Part shown: positions 35,431 to 47,509 of the stretch, in pieces
Layout: every line of letters starts with the position of its first letter
Position numbering within the stretch: position 1 is the first letter of the stretch
From: Petaurus breviceps papuanus
Taxonomy: Eukaryota; Chordata; Mammalia; Diprotodontia; Petauridae
Length of the DNA: 64,000 bases
Direction of reading: 5' to 3'
Assembly: GCA_028583685.1 (NCBI GenBank)
Contig: JAMXIF010001118.1
Span: 5,414,366-5,478,365 of the forward strand
Notes under the pieces: generated by a model
What the model saw: the letters and a program-made list of their open reading frames with translations, nothing else
Told to the model about the DNA's origin: nothing
Database searches by the model: none
Program-made: the position numbers and the translations under genes

Positions 35431-36970
35431 AAAGCTATCTATGCATATCATTTGATAATTTACCTATTAAGGGAATGGCTTTTAGTCTTTTAAATCTGAG
35501 TCAGTCCTTCAAGACATTTATCAAATAATTTTTACGAAGATTTGTCACTGGTACCCATTTCCCTTCTAAATTTTAGTACATTAGGTATATTTATGAAAAA
35601 AATAAAAATTGTATAAAAATATTTATCTTCTCTTATGTAACCATATCTTTTACTTGTTTCTTCATGAATTCTTTCCCTATCTATTTACTTTTTTAAGATT
35701 ATTACTTACACTCAATACATTGCTTTCATGTTTATTATGTATCTAGGTACACTACTGGGCTAAATTTTAGTGGGATTAGAAGACAAAATTCCTTATTTTA
35801 TGTGACTTTAGTTCATACCTGCTATATTTTGACTCTGAAATATGTATGGAGGACATGTGGGGCAGGATAAATGGTTTTGCAAAATAGACCTTATATTGCT
35901 CAGAAAATTTAGTCCCCTGGGAAGAACTGTGGAAGAACCATTCAAGGGTATTTTGCAGAATGGAATTCTATTTTAAGCTATTTGAATAACATTTGGTTGG
36001 TATCCCTTAGGCTAAAACTTCAGTAATGTACCAGAGCTAATAAAGTTAAGATAAAATCAATCACACCCCAAGATCTGTTACATTCAACAATGTAAAATAT
36101 ATTAAAGGCATTGTTTCACAATAGTCAGGGCAAATTTTAGTGTGTTCATATTTATATTACATACCTTATTAACTAACAGAATAATGAAGTATTTTCAATA
36201 ACTGGCCTCAGATATATTATAATGGTACGCTCACCAGAGAAAATTTGAGCATAAAGATCTTGGCAAATTCAACAAAATATGAAAAAAAATAAATAGAATC
36301 AGCCAAATAAAATGAGGTTCTGAAGGAAGGAAGTAATAGCCATTTGAGGGAAAGGGACTCAAGTTATAATTGGTACTCAAAGTCACACTATAGTTGGTCC
36401 CTACCCTGGCAGGCATTTAGGTGTTGAAAATTAAGCATTCCTCTTCAACTCTGATATGAATACAAACTGGTGAACATAATACAGTCAAGACCAGGCTAAG
36501 AATTGAAATCACTGTATTGTAAGAAGTAGAAGGTGATGGAAATAAATTTTAAAATGCTGTGTCCATATTGTCTTAATCCACAAAACTTAATGAGGAACTC
36601 TATGAAAGCTGAGCTTTGAGCAGTCCTGTCTTTAAAGTAGTCTTAATCTAACAATAAAAATCCATCTCCCCAAAACAGACACTTATTTGGAAATACAGCC
36701 CTTAAAGGAATATAAGAATCTATAACTTATCTCAATTACACTGCTAAATCATATGATAAAACCTTGTATTTTCAGTAGAGATATACCCCAAAAGAAAAGG
36801 ACTCAACTTTGTAAAGATCTTCAGTTCTCATATTGTAGCACATTAATTATCCAAAATAATTGGAAGTTTATCAGTTAATTAATGACCTTTTGATTAATGA
36901 CCTAATTGATTAAGTGGAGGTAGATAGAAGAAAGCCAAAAAATCAGGTGGTATAATTGAAATGACTAAAT
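35431..36970. other. No gene recognised
   Basis: AT-rich unclassified DNA, no coding signal. Confidence 0.45.
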
Positions 36971-36974
36971 TCAG

Positions 36975-37095
36975 CAAACATTTATCAAACACTTTGTATG
37001 TGTTAGGCTTTGTGCTAAGGACTTGTGATATTAAGGAAAAAAAAAACAAAAACAAAGTAACACATGTCATCGTGGAATTTATATTTGAGTCTACA
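36975..37095 (-). mobile_element. L2 3' end fragment
   Basis: 'CAGCAAACATTTATCAAACA', 'TGTTAGGCTTTGTGCTAAGG', 'CATCGTGGAATTTATATTTG': reverse L2 terminus. Confidence 0.7.
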
Positions 37096-37099
37096 AGAT

Positions 37100-38100
37100 T
37101 CAAGAGGATTGCCTATCTCTGAAATAATGTAGGTACCTTTATCCATAGAACTATTTTAAAATATTAATATTATCTTTTATGCAAATATTATAGAAATTAA
37201 AAAAAAATACTATACGAGCATTAGAAATTACAAAATTTCCAGTAACACATTTAGAAAAACAATTTGACATGTCTTTTACCTGAAAGGTATTTTTAAATTA
37301 AAAACCAAATTCTCTCACAGCATGACATGGTGTTAAAGGAGAAAATTATTAATGAATATAAATCCACAGAAATATATTTTTAGTCTGTTGTGATGAGCAG
37401 GTGAGGATCCTGGACAAGTTGTTGACATATTATCTCATTTGTTTTTAATTATGATCTCCTTATTAATTATTAAGAATGCGCCAGTGTGGAGAATTACAAG
37501 AAAAAAAAAAGACTTCACTTATTTAAATAGCAATATATTATCTGAACTCATAATCTAATAAAGATGCTCTGCATTCCATACTTCACCTCTTCCGCATAAT
37601 TTTCTACCCCCTGCTGGCTCATCATAGGGCAACATCACAGTCTACAGAGTTTCAGAGAAAGTAGCCCTATCCCTTGCTTCATCCCTCCTTTCTGTTGATC
37701 ACCTCTTAGATTTTGATATAACAAACTCCTACTGGAAAGGATAATATAGTAGGTGCTATATAAATGTTAAACCCTCCCTTTTTCTTTTCTCATAAAATAA
37801 CATAGTTAATAAGTCTTTTGAGTTTCAGATAATTATTTTCCCTCTCATGAATCCCTGATTTGAACAACCAAAAGACAGGGGGAAAATACTTCATCATCAT
37901 ACACATTTATACTCCAGCAAAACAAATTCCCACATTGGCTGTACACACACATGCACACACATGTGTCTGTATATGTATGTGTATATATGCATTTGTTTAT
38001 GTGAGTACATGCATATGTATATGTGTGTACATATATGTGTGTATCTATAGATAGATCTACCTATCTACATATCTGCATTTTAAAATTCATATCTCTGCCA
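37100..38100. other. No gene; alternating purine-pyrimidine tract at 37940-38060
   Basis: Unclassified until a mixed CA/TG/TA tract (37940-38060) of alternating purines and pyrimidines. No coding signal. Confidence 0.5.
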
Positions 38101-38104
38101 GGAA

Positions 38105-38190
38105 CAAGAATAGCAGCTAGTTATTTACATTTGTATAGTGTTTTAAGGTTCAAAAAGCACTCTGTCACCAACCTGCCTTACCTCATAGGA
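38105..38190 (-). mobile_element. MIR fragment
   Basis: 'TAGCAGCTAGTTATTTACAT', 'TTTTAAGGTTCAAAAAGCAC': MIR 3' region reversed. Confidence 0.5.
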
Positions 38191-38239
38191 GATGAATGGC
38201 ATGTTTATTAGATAATGATTTCCAAAGAAGTACAAAGCA

Positions 38240-38610
38240 TGAGAGCAGAATGATCTTAGATTAATTCCTTAAACCACTTTAAGAAACATTCCAAATCCAT
38301 TCTCATGATTCTGGAAATAGTAGAACAGAGATTGAGTGCTGAAAGGGATTTTAGGGACAATTTAATCCAGGGCCCCTCATGTTATTAGATGTGGAATCTG
38401 ATGTCTAAAAGGCTAAATAATTGACCCAGGTTTGTTCCAGATTAATTCCCACAATTACAGAACCATTGTCTTACTCTGTAAAATCTTTTTAGAATAACTC
38501 CAAATCAATTTCCATGATCACTTTCAACATCATTCCCAGTCTATTTTCAAATTTTGTAATAAATTTTAGAATCATTGCTAATCCATTCTCATGGAAAATT
38601 TCACAATCAT
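38240..38610. repeat. Degenerate minisatellite-like cluster, unit about 36 bp
   Basis: Similar words recur at about 38283 ('ACATTCCAAATCCATTCTCA'), 38490 ('AACTCCAAATCAATTTCCAT') and 38567 ('CATTGCTAATCCATTCTCAT'), with weaker forms at 38253, 38440 and 38525. An old, unrelated insert seems to occupy about 38318-38436. Confidence 0.45.
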
Positions 38611-38901
38611 GGATGAACTGTTCCCACAGTCATTTCAGTCAGACTATTCAGTTGTGGTTCATCAACATGGTGGCACAATCAGTGGATAGTGTCAGCTAAG
38701 TAGACAAAATATAGCTGATATATATAGCTGAAAATTACAGATGAATTGTTCTCTGACAGGTCTACCACCAAGCCTGTAGTCATTGACTGTGGAAAAGTCA
38801 ATGGATCTTGACAGCAAAGAGGAAATGATTAAAATTTTTAAAGAGGTAAAAGAGAGAGAGGCATTTGTATGTGGGCCATACTATGATAGATTAAGGTAGT
38901 G

Positions 38902-39065
38902 GTCAGCAAACTACAGTCCTCAGGTCAAATCTTCACCAGTTTTGGTAAGGCTTACAAACAGAGAAGTTTTATTAGATTTAAAATTGTCATGACCATTCTT
39001 ACCTTGCCTCTACAAAAATGGGGCAGACCATATTTGTCCCTCTGGCTATAGTTTGCAGACCATTT
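38902..39065. mobile_element. Short non-autonomous hAT-like DNA transposon
   Basis: Left end GGTCAGCAAACTACAG and right end CTATAGTTTGCAGACC are near-perfect inverted repeats; internal 'TTTTATTAGATTTAAA' and 'GGGGCAGACCATATTTGTC' fit an old hAT (MER/Charlie-type) internal-deletion element. No transposase. Confidence 0.6.
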
Positions 39066-39594
39066 GAATTAAAAGATTTCCACCTATCTCCTAAAATGCA
39101 TCATTCACTTCAGAACAATAGTTGTAATACTTATTTCAAAGAGTAATTTGGGGGGGGGGGTATTTTGTGTAAGGCACTGTTCAGTAGTAGGCAGAGGGCA
39201 GTCCTTGAAATCAGAAACTGATTAAGTTTTATATCTGATATAGATTACTTCGGTGACCATGGAGAAGTAATTTAATTTCCTAGTTCTTATACAGTTCTCT
39301 AATGCTACAAGTTAAAAAGAAGATACCTATCTGAATTGGTTTAAGTTTCACACTGAGAGTTCCCCCATACTTATGAAACCATCATAAAGATCTACACGCC
39401 CTTCTCCCAATGTATTCTTCTTATGGTTCCTGACAATGCCTGAAATTTCTTTTATAAGGGGTCAAAGATTTTATTCCACCATGAGAAATTGAATGTTAAT
39501 ACTAGTGGGAGTAATGGGACACAAAATACCTCTGAGAGATATAAAATAGGGACTGAAATTCATAGCAGAGCATAAATAACTAATAATAGTCAAG

Positions 39595-39730
39595 GCAGCA
39601 ATAATTTATTAAGCACTTACTATGGAACAAGCACTGTGCTAAGTTCTGGAAGTTATAAATACAAGCATGAAGAAAGACAGTTCTCACCTTCCTGGACCTT
39701 ATATTTTAATGGGGAAAGCAAACATATGTA
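39595..39730 (-). mobile_element. L2 3' end
   Basis: 'TTATTAAGCACTTACTATGG', 'GCACTGTGCTAAGTTCTGG', 'CTTATATTTTAATGGGG'. The following 500 bp (to about 40230) may be deeper L2 3' UTR. Confidence 0.75.
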
Positions 39731-40576
39731 CAAGAAAAATGAAAAATAGAATGGGGAAAGTAATCTGTAGGGGCATTGTGGGACAATCCAAAGAGTCAGA
39801 AGTAGAGATACCAGGGGAATAAAGCATGGTTAGCCTAGGCTATTCTTCAAATAGAATTTACAGGCAAAATTCACCAAAGCAGGAGAAAAGAGTCACAAAG
39901 AAGCAGAGAGGTGCCAGGGTGAGAATGTAGCTGAGACATGGTTTCAAAGTCTGGAGTCATGACCAGCTTGGACCATGTCCCAGAGTGGAAGCCCTGGAAG
40001 GAACTCACCAATTGGAGAAGAAGGATGTAGGAGAGGAAAGATGTTCCAGTGTGAGAAGACCCCAGGAAATGAGAAAAGTGTATAGAGATTTCTTTTGCAA
40101 GATCAGAAGTACAGAGGAAAAGAGAAAGTTAAATGCCAAAAAGAAAGAAATAAAAGTACTCTTAAAAATGAGGACCAGAGGATATTTAAAGACAAACTTT
40201 CTCCTTGACAATTTTAGCCACTACTGGTCCTGGTTTAAGGCTTTATAAACTCTAGGGTTGGCTGACACCCAAATCCCATCATTAACTAGGCAAAAGATGC
40301 CAACTTCCCTTCTCAGAGCTATCTTATTGTGCAAGAAAATTGGTGGAAACAACTCAGGTTCAGAATTGCTGCATAAATTCAACATTATTTATTGCATATA
40401 ATGTATAGTACAAGTCATTGAAGTTATTTAAGATCTTACCCAGAGAGCTAGTGGAGTAGAAACATAAGGAGGGATCTAGTAGGACAGTTTTCCCTTCTGA
40501 AAACAGACCTGCATATCTTAGCTGTTAAGATTACTGAAGTGATATACACAAGAAGAAAAGACTAGATTTATCTCAT

Positions 40577-41687
40577 TGTAACGTTAATGAGATATAAGAT
40601 CTTCCCCACCCATTAATAGGCCTATTTGCCTAGGTATGATACATCCTGAATCACATAGAGCCCATTGGGGGAAGAACTTCCTTAAAGAGAAGCTTGCTTA
40701 GGGGAGGCTTGCTTGTAAACAGACTTTCACACCTTTCTGTACTTAATGTAGCAGCAAACACCCCAGCGTCCCCAGGGTGGCTGCCAACACAGTTTCTTAG
40801 ATCTGCTTTTCTAAAGGAAATCAACTCAAAATGGGTTGACAATCTTGCTTCAATCAAACGTATCATTTACCTAGTTTAGGGGCAAAAGGTCAGCACCCTG
40901 AACTTCCAGAGTATACAGACAGAAACATTTCAAGCAGGCAGGCCTCCAACTGTCCAACCATTACATCCATACCAAATAATAGTTACCGGAGAGGGAAGTA
41001 TCAACATCTAGATTTTTCAAAACCAGGGGGCTCTCAACGGCTGCCCAGAGTCTCATCTGGTCAAATCACAAAACAGTTTTCAAAGTGAGCCCCAAAGCAA
41101 AGCCTCACATAAGGGAATATATAGCCTTCTCCTGGCTCAGAGAATGTAACAATCCTCTTGACCCACTGCCCAATCACAAACTATCTCCTGAAAAACAAGC
41201 CTCCTGCCACAGGCTCCAGGTGCACTTAAGCCTAGGGGCAGGGAAGATCTTAAAAATTTACATTCCTATAACACTTACCTAATTAGGCACTGAGTCATGA
41301 GGGTTGTGATGCCTTCTGGTTCTGAGAAGTGTATATAACCTCTGAGCTGGTATTTTGGTTTGGGGGTTCACTTATGAGAGGGATCTTTAAATTTCCTGGT
41401 GAAGACTCTGAGTAGCTGTGTGTTTAGAACCTCCCTAACTGCTTAGATGTCTCCCTCAATATAGTGATGTATGTAAAGCATATAGCAATATTGCTGTGTT
41501 CAGATAGCTGGAGCCCTGTCTGTTGGTCTTTGTGTTGATGTCTCTGCTTGTATTTTCTATACTCACTTCTTTCTCTGTAATTAAAGTAGTATTTTTAATC
41601 CCTTTAAAGTAATCATTCCTTTAAAAACAGATCAAAGAACCTATGCTAGCAGGCCATGCTGAGTGGGCCAGGGTGCTTGCTACTACA
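40577..41687 (+). mobile_element. Solo LTR (family 2), interrupted by an inverted family 1 LTR
   Basis: Two pieces, 40577-40746 and 41279-41687, form one sense LTR of about 580 bp: start TGTAACGTTAATG, TATA box GTATATAACC at 41331, a poly-A-like region (TAATTAAAGTAG) near 41580, end 'GCTTGCTACTACA'. It shares the start motif AAGATCTTCCC and the terminal part with family 1, so the families are related. The outer TSD is unclear. A fossil without internal genes. Confidence 0.75.
40742..41278 (-). mobile_element. Solo LTR (family 1) inside another LTR, fossil ERV
   Basis: LTR at 40747-41273 on the minus strand (527 bp). Flanks CTTAA (40742-40746) and CTTAC (41274-41278) are a 5-bp TSD with one difference. 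More diverged from the 33661 copy than the 24854 copy is, judged by eye. Confidence 0.85.
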
Positions 41688-41984
41688 TTCACTCAAAAGG
41701 AAACTATAACTGCTGACTTTAATGGACTTTCTCACTCATCTCTCTTCCATTTCCTGATTCCAGAAGCCTGAATTTATGTATTCTTTTGTTGTCTAATCTC
41801 TCATTACTGAACATCATAGTTTAATCACACACTGGGGCCACAATTATATGGGTTGAATGAAACTGCTTAGGTTATGTGCTAACTGTCCTCTAACCCCACC
41901 CTATCATAGCCCCACAAATTTCCTCCCCCAATTCCAGGAATGAACTTTGGTTCATTCAAACAAAGCATGAATTCTAAGAGTCAG

Positions 41985-42140
41985 TTTGGAGGGTCATAAA
42001 TATCTATGGACACTATCAACTGTGGGAATAAGAAAATGCTCCATGTAGGAAGTGGCCCTTGAGCTGACCTTTGTAAGGAGCTATGTATTCTAAGAGCTGA
42101 AAATGATAAAGGAAACAATCCTAAACATGTAGGATATAGG
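41985..42140 (-). mobile_element. L2 3' UTR fragment
   Basis: 'GGAAGTGGCCCTTGAGCTGA', 'CCTTTGTAAGGAGC', 'ATTCTAAGAGCTGAAAATG' fit the reversed L2 3' UTR. Confidence 0.55.
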
Positions 42141-42769
42141 ATATATAAAGTCATATATACAATTTCTGCATTAATTAGAGGAAAATGTATCTCATCATCT
42201 GTATTCTGGAACCAATATTGGTCATATAGTACTATTTTTTTTTTCTACCAGCTATAAAATAACCCATACTACTCTTTTTTTCTGCTGGAATTTTCTCACT
42301 TTGAAGATCTTTGGGAAAGTAAGTCAGCCTCATCCTATTGATCTCCAAGGGAAAATTTGCATGTGCCAACTAAATTTCCCTATAACAAACACCATGTAGC
42401 AGGAGAATGTAGGTCAGGAAAAAAAAAAAAAACCTGATGAGGAAATTTTTAATGTGGTCTTTTCTACTCTCAACAGTAGACACACCCATTTAAGGAATTT
42501 GTTTTTCATCAGATCTACCACTGATATCCCATTGGCTTAACAGGAATTTATAACACACAGCAATTCCTGAACTTACTGCATAGGTGACCATGATTTCTCT
42601 GTATCATGGTTCATTGCTTACTAAAATCTGCCAACAGGTAAGAAGATTGTTTCCATCCCACTGAGCTATTAAGGAGAGAACATGACTTCTCATTTCATTA
42701 CTGTTTCTGTTGGGTGATTTGTCACCCAAGCTCTAAATCTTGTGAGGAAACAGGACAGAGCTCTAAAAC
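42141..42769. other. No gene recognised
   Basis: Unclassified AT-rich DNA with short T and A runs. Confidence 0.45.
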
Positions 42770-43590
42770 TGAACATTTCTACATGGATAGTATTTTTCAC
42801 CATATGTCCTTCAGAGTTGTCTTGGATCATTGTATTGCTGAAAATAGCTAAGTCATTCAGTTGATCATCTTACAATATTGCTATTACTTTGTAATAATAC
42901 ATTTCCTTTTGCATCATTACATGCAAGACTTTCCAGTTTTTTTTTTTTTCTGAAAGCATCCTGCTCATCATTTCTTATAGCACAATAGTATTCTATCATA
43001 ATCACACACCTTAAATTGTTAAGTCATTTTACAATTGATGGACATCCCCTCAATTTCTAATTTTTTTGCCTCCAGAAAAGAGCTGTTGTTAATATTTTTG
43101 TATATATAGGTTCTTTTCCTTTTTTATCTCTGAGTTCAGATAGGTCAAACGGTATGAATGATTTTATAGCTCTTTGGGCATAGTTCCAAATTGCTTTATA
43201 GAATGACCAAATCAGTTCACAACTCTTCCAACCATGCATTAAGTCTCATTTTTCCACACAGCTCCTCCCACATTCGTCATTTCACTTTTCTGTCCTGTTA
43301 GCCAATCTAGTGGGTAAATGTAGTAGTCAGAATTCTCTAGTTTGTATTTCTCCAATCATTAGTGAGTCAGAGAATTTTTTATATGACTATAGATAGCTTT
43401 AATTTCTTCATCTGAATACTGATGATATCTTTTGATTATGTATCAATTGGGGAATGGCCCTTTTATAAATTTGACTCAGTACTCCATACATTTGAAAAAT
43501 GAGGCTTTCATAAGAGAAACTTGCTTCAAAATTTTTTTCATCGTTGCTATTGGTAACTGCATTACCATCCATCCTATGGCCCACCATTTA
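42770..43590 (-). mobile_element. L1 3' part (ORF2 C-terminus and 3' UTR)
   Basis: Read in reverse, it contains the L1 3' UTR words 'GTCTTGGATCATTGTATTGC', 'TCTGAAAGCATCCTGCTCAT' and the ORF2 end ('GACATCCCCTCAATTTCTAA', 'CTTTGGGCATAGTTCC', 'TCAATTGGGGAATGG'). It parallels 60400-61250 of the full-span L1. Decayed; no usable frame. Confidence 0.8.
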
Positions 43591-44870
43591 TTCTATTCTC
43601 TCCTCATTTCATCCTGTCCTTCCTCAAAAGTATTTTTTTGCTTCTGACTACTCCCTCCTTTAATATGCCTTCCCTTCTATAACCCCACCCCCTTTTCTTA
43701 TCCTCTTCCCCTCCTAATTTCCTGCAAGGTAAGATAGATTTCTATTCCCAATTATGTAAGTATATGTTATGCCCACTTTGAGACAATTCTGATGAGAGTA
43801 AGGTTCTCATTCCCCCTCACCTACTCCCTCCTCCCCTCCACTTTTTGTAAAAGCTTTTTTCTTAACTCTTTTATGTGAGATAATTTGCCCCATTCTACCT
43901 TTCCTTTTTCTTTCTCCCAAAACACTCCTCTTTCACCCCTTAATTTCATATTTTTAGATATCATCCCTTCATGTTCAACTTATACTTGTGGCCTCTGTCT
44001 CTATATACTCCTAATTACCCTAATAATAAGAAAGGTCTTATGAGTTACAAATATATTCCCAAGTAAGAATGTCAACAGTTTAACCTTATTAAGTCCCTTA
44101 TGATTTCCCTTTACTGTTTATTTTTTTATGCTTCTCTTGAGTCTTCTATCTGAAAGTCAAATTTTCTATTCAGCCCTATTCCTTAGTGCAACCGTGAATA
44201 TGCCAGCATAGAGCACAAACACAATATAACATATAAAAAAACACAATATAACAATATAAAATATAACAGACATTCCATATAAAAGACAGGATCAAAACAT
44301 TTATTCAGACAACAGAAAATCAAATCCCAACACCAGAAAGTCAAATCCATCATAGTGGCAAAGAAGTTAATAACCTATAACACAGCATGAAGTCTTCCCA
44401 CAAAAAGAAACATTTACTCACAAGTCTATATGTCTGCCTGAGTGCATCCTCTCCTCCCTCTACCCCTAACTGCTCTGACTCCCATATTCCTGTGGGCTCT
44501 ACTCCACCCTTCAGCAAAATCCTCCCACCACAGGTTCCATGTGATTACATTCAGCCTCATAGGGGAAAAGGAAGATCTTTGAAGCAAGGAAGGTCTTCAA
44601 ATTCCCTTAGGTTAATTAAGGGGCAGGGAAGATCCTCAAATTACTATTATCATTACAATACTCCATCTCATTGAGTGTTTATTTTTCCCCTGAAGGATTA
44701 TACTCAGGGTTACTGGGTAGAGGGTTCTTTTGTATAATTCTAGTTCCTTTGCCTGCAAAATAATATATCCCAAATCCTCTAATATTTTAATGTAGAAGCT
44801 GCTAACACTTTGCTCTCCTGACTGTGGTCCCATGATACTTGTGTTGCTTCTTTTTGGTTACTTGAAATAT
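43591..44870 (-). mobile_element. HAL1/L1 ORF1 C-terminus and 3' UTR, older copy D
   Basis: Matches the HAL1 3' UTR of copies B and C in order ('CCTGCAAGGTAAGATAGA', 'GTGAGATAATTTGCCCC', 'TCATATTTTTAGATATCATC') and then the ORF1 C-terminus ('GAAAGTCAAATTTTCTATTC' near 44152 and 'TAATGTAGAAGCTGCTAAC' near 44790). Interrupted by an LTR at about 44186-44657. It directly abuts an L1 ORF2 3' piece at about 43590, an order unlike either intact L1 or HAL1. Confidence 0.65.
44186..44657 (-). mobile_element. Solo LTR (family 3), fossil ERV
   Basis: Minus-strand start TGTAATGATAATAG, followed by GAGGATCTTCCCTGCCCCTT, the start block shared with families 1 and 2. A poly-A signal GAATAAATG lies near 44300 (minus strand). 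The low-coordinate edge and TSD are uncertain. No internal genes. Confidence 0.6.
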
Positions 44871-44985
44871 TGTCCTGGGTCTGCTCTCTTCTCTCAGCAT
44901 CAATTCATGTATGTCTTTCAAGGTTGTACTGATATCTACATGTTCATCATTTCTTATAGAACAATAGTATATGCGCATGTGTGTG
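44871..44985 (-). mobile_element. L1 ORF2 3' end fragment
   Basis: 'CTGCTCTCTTCTCTCAGCAT', 'CAATTCATGTATGTC', 'CATCATTTCTTATAGAACAA' match the L1 ORF2 terminus in reverse. Confidence 0.7.
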
Positions 44986-45205
44986 CACAGACACACCATA
45001 TATACACATGCACATGTATATGCATACATGTATATTTGTGTATTCATATAATCATTGTATATATACATATGTTCGTATGCATATACAAACACACCATAAG
45101 CACATAAACACATATACATGCATATACACATGTGCATGTGTGTATAATTGGGTTCATAGACACACATTTATGTACATGTGTACATATACATATGTGTATC
45201 TATAG
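44963..45205. repeat. Mixed (CA/TG/TA) alternating tract
   Basis: About 240 bp of near-continuous alternating purine-pyrimidine words (ATATGCATATAC, CACATGTG). Short frames rich in Tyr, Ile, Cys and His over this tract are artefacts. Confidence 0.85.
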
Positions 45206-47505
45206 CTGCTCTGGGACTAAAAAGTGCCAAGTCCACACCCGAGGTTGACACAGTAACACATTACTAACATAAGTCAGTTAATCAAACATACAGGGTCCTA
45301 GGATCTCTGAAACCCTAAGTTAAAAAGAAGGTGGCAAGCTGCTTGAGTAGGAGGTTTCCACATTTGGGTATTCCCTTTATCTATGAATTCATAGGCCAAC
45401 TACTTGTACCTAACATTATTTATTGGACTGTACTATTTTTTTCTTTCTTTAGCAACAATACATATCATCTTTCCCTTCAAAACTAGAAAATTCTCTATCG
45501 TTGGCAACTTTGACTGCAGTATGAAAATGTTGAGTTTCCTATCTTTCTGTGTGAAGGGCTTGCAGGTGATGTGTTGGCTGGGATTGTTCCACTGAGGTAC
45601 AATCCTTTATGCGAATATATTGGTATTCAAAGAGGCTGCACAGCTGTTTTGGAGCAAAGGAAGAAGTGAAATACTTTGCTAGCATAATCTTTAGTTGGTA
45701 AATTGTCAAATGGCCTCCTGGTGATTCAATCCCAGACTAATGAAAGGGTCATTTTGACTCTTCTGCTCAACTAAGGACCCGTTGGCATTGTTAACGTTTT
45801 TTTTTTCTCAAATTCTTTGCTATGGTTGGGTCAAATGGGCACTCTGAGATTAATGTCATCAGCAAAAATCCCTGACTTTGCATGCCAAATGTCTTCAGGC
45901 AGTATTTTGTAAAGTAACTGCTAAAACATTAACAAATTGCTCCTACATTTTATCATTAGCTTCAAACTTCCTGAATTGAATTTGAAAGACTAAATGCTAG
46001 TGAACAGAGGTTCTCTATATGAAAAGATTAAAGCCAAATCTTTTTATTTTTGCCTGATAAAGTAGTTCTTTACTATGCCAATTTTTAAATATGCTCAATA
46101 ATAGAGCAAATGAAAAATAACACATATAAGAGCATATAAAATTTTGAATAAAAATAACCATGAGAGGTAATCCAATCCAACTCCTTCCTTTACAACTGAG
46201 ACAAATGAGGTCCTCCTAGGGGAAATTCCCCAAGGTCACACATTTAGTAAAAGGAACTGGGATTTGATTACAGTTTCTCTGTCTCTTCATCATCTTTCTC
46301 TGTCCACTTCTTAGCATTTTGCTAATAAATAATGTGTCATATTGTCTGAATAGAAGTTGTCTCTAATTGTAGGATATACCACCATTTGAGACCTCTTTGA
46401 AAAAATACTGAAAAATAATTTAACTAATAAAACATTTAAAATATTTGCTAGGAAACTTTTGATCATATAAATTTTCATTCAAATTCAGCTGTTTTATTCA
46501 CTTTTATTATCAATACTCTTTTTTGTCTTTACCATATTCATTATTATTCTTTTTCTTTTAGTGCAAATATAGGCCATGCTCAGGTTTGTAGAAGCGGCAT
46601 TTGTGGGAAACACACATGCTATATTTGGAAAAGCAGAACATTCATTTCTTTTGACCCAATTTATTTTCTTAACCTACTTCAAACATTAAGGCTCAAATTT
46701 TTTGAGTAATGTGTAGCATGTTCAATAAACTATAAATATAGCAGAATGCTAAAATATGGAATAGATGAACATTAAAATATCCCAAGAGGGATCAAGTTTG
46801 GATGGTAGATAATTGACAATCCCTTTTAAAACTTCTCTGGTGTCCTGATGTATTAGGAGCTTGAAAAGTGAAACAAGACAATCTGCCTTTTTGATGACAA
46901 CAGTACTTAGCAACAGCTGGCTAGCCAGATCTGTCATTAACATAGCATCAAACTTAGACATTAAATGTGGTCCTTGAATTACGCCAGTGCCCATCATGCT
47001 CAAAAATATATGTTCTTAAGCGGGAGTCCATGGACCATCAAGGTGGCCTCAGGTAGATTTCAGAGAGTGCATCCACATTAAGGGTAAAAATACATCTTTT
47101 TTTTAATAAGGTACCTTTCCTTTATAATCTTTAATATATATATATACATATATATATATTAAATCTATAATATATACTTTATTCATCAAAAACATTATTT
47201 TGAGAGGTAGACCATAGGCTTTACCAGACTGCCAAAGGGGTCCAAAATCTGCCATTTTTCTACAAGTACAGAATTCTCAATTAGTTTAGAATTTTGATGT
47301 CTAAATTTGGGGGGGGGGTACAGAGAGATCTCACTGTCAATTTCATGTTGAGGATCTATAATTATTTTTCTTTCTATATGGGAGTGCACTCACTTATGTC
47401 TTGCCCCTTCTCTAGAAAAACTATCTACCTTCACATCTGGAGTTTATTCCAAGCTAGAAACTTCTGGTTTCCTAGCTGATTGATATCTGTCTTGTCTGCA
47501 ATTCC
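45206..47505. other. No gene; weak MIR at 46145-46290
   Basis: Mostly unclassified. 46145-46290 resembles the reverse of a MIR-type repeat ('CTTTACAACTGAGACAAATG', 'CCCCAAGGTCACACATTTAG'). A TA run lies at 47133-47160 and a G10 run near 47309. Confidence 0.4.
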
Positions 47506-47509
47506 AAGT

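Noticed and set aside
5856-41282. A shared reading frame of about 50-55 codons (starting near MSPKTKLHIRAYIAFSW) at four places
   Set aside because: All four lie in family 1 LTRs, antisense to the LTR. Their likeness reflects the shared DNA, not a protein gene; there is no sign of selection on the frame.
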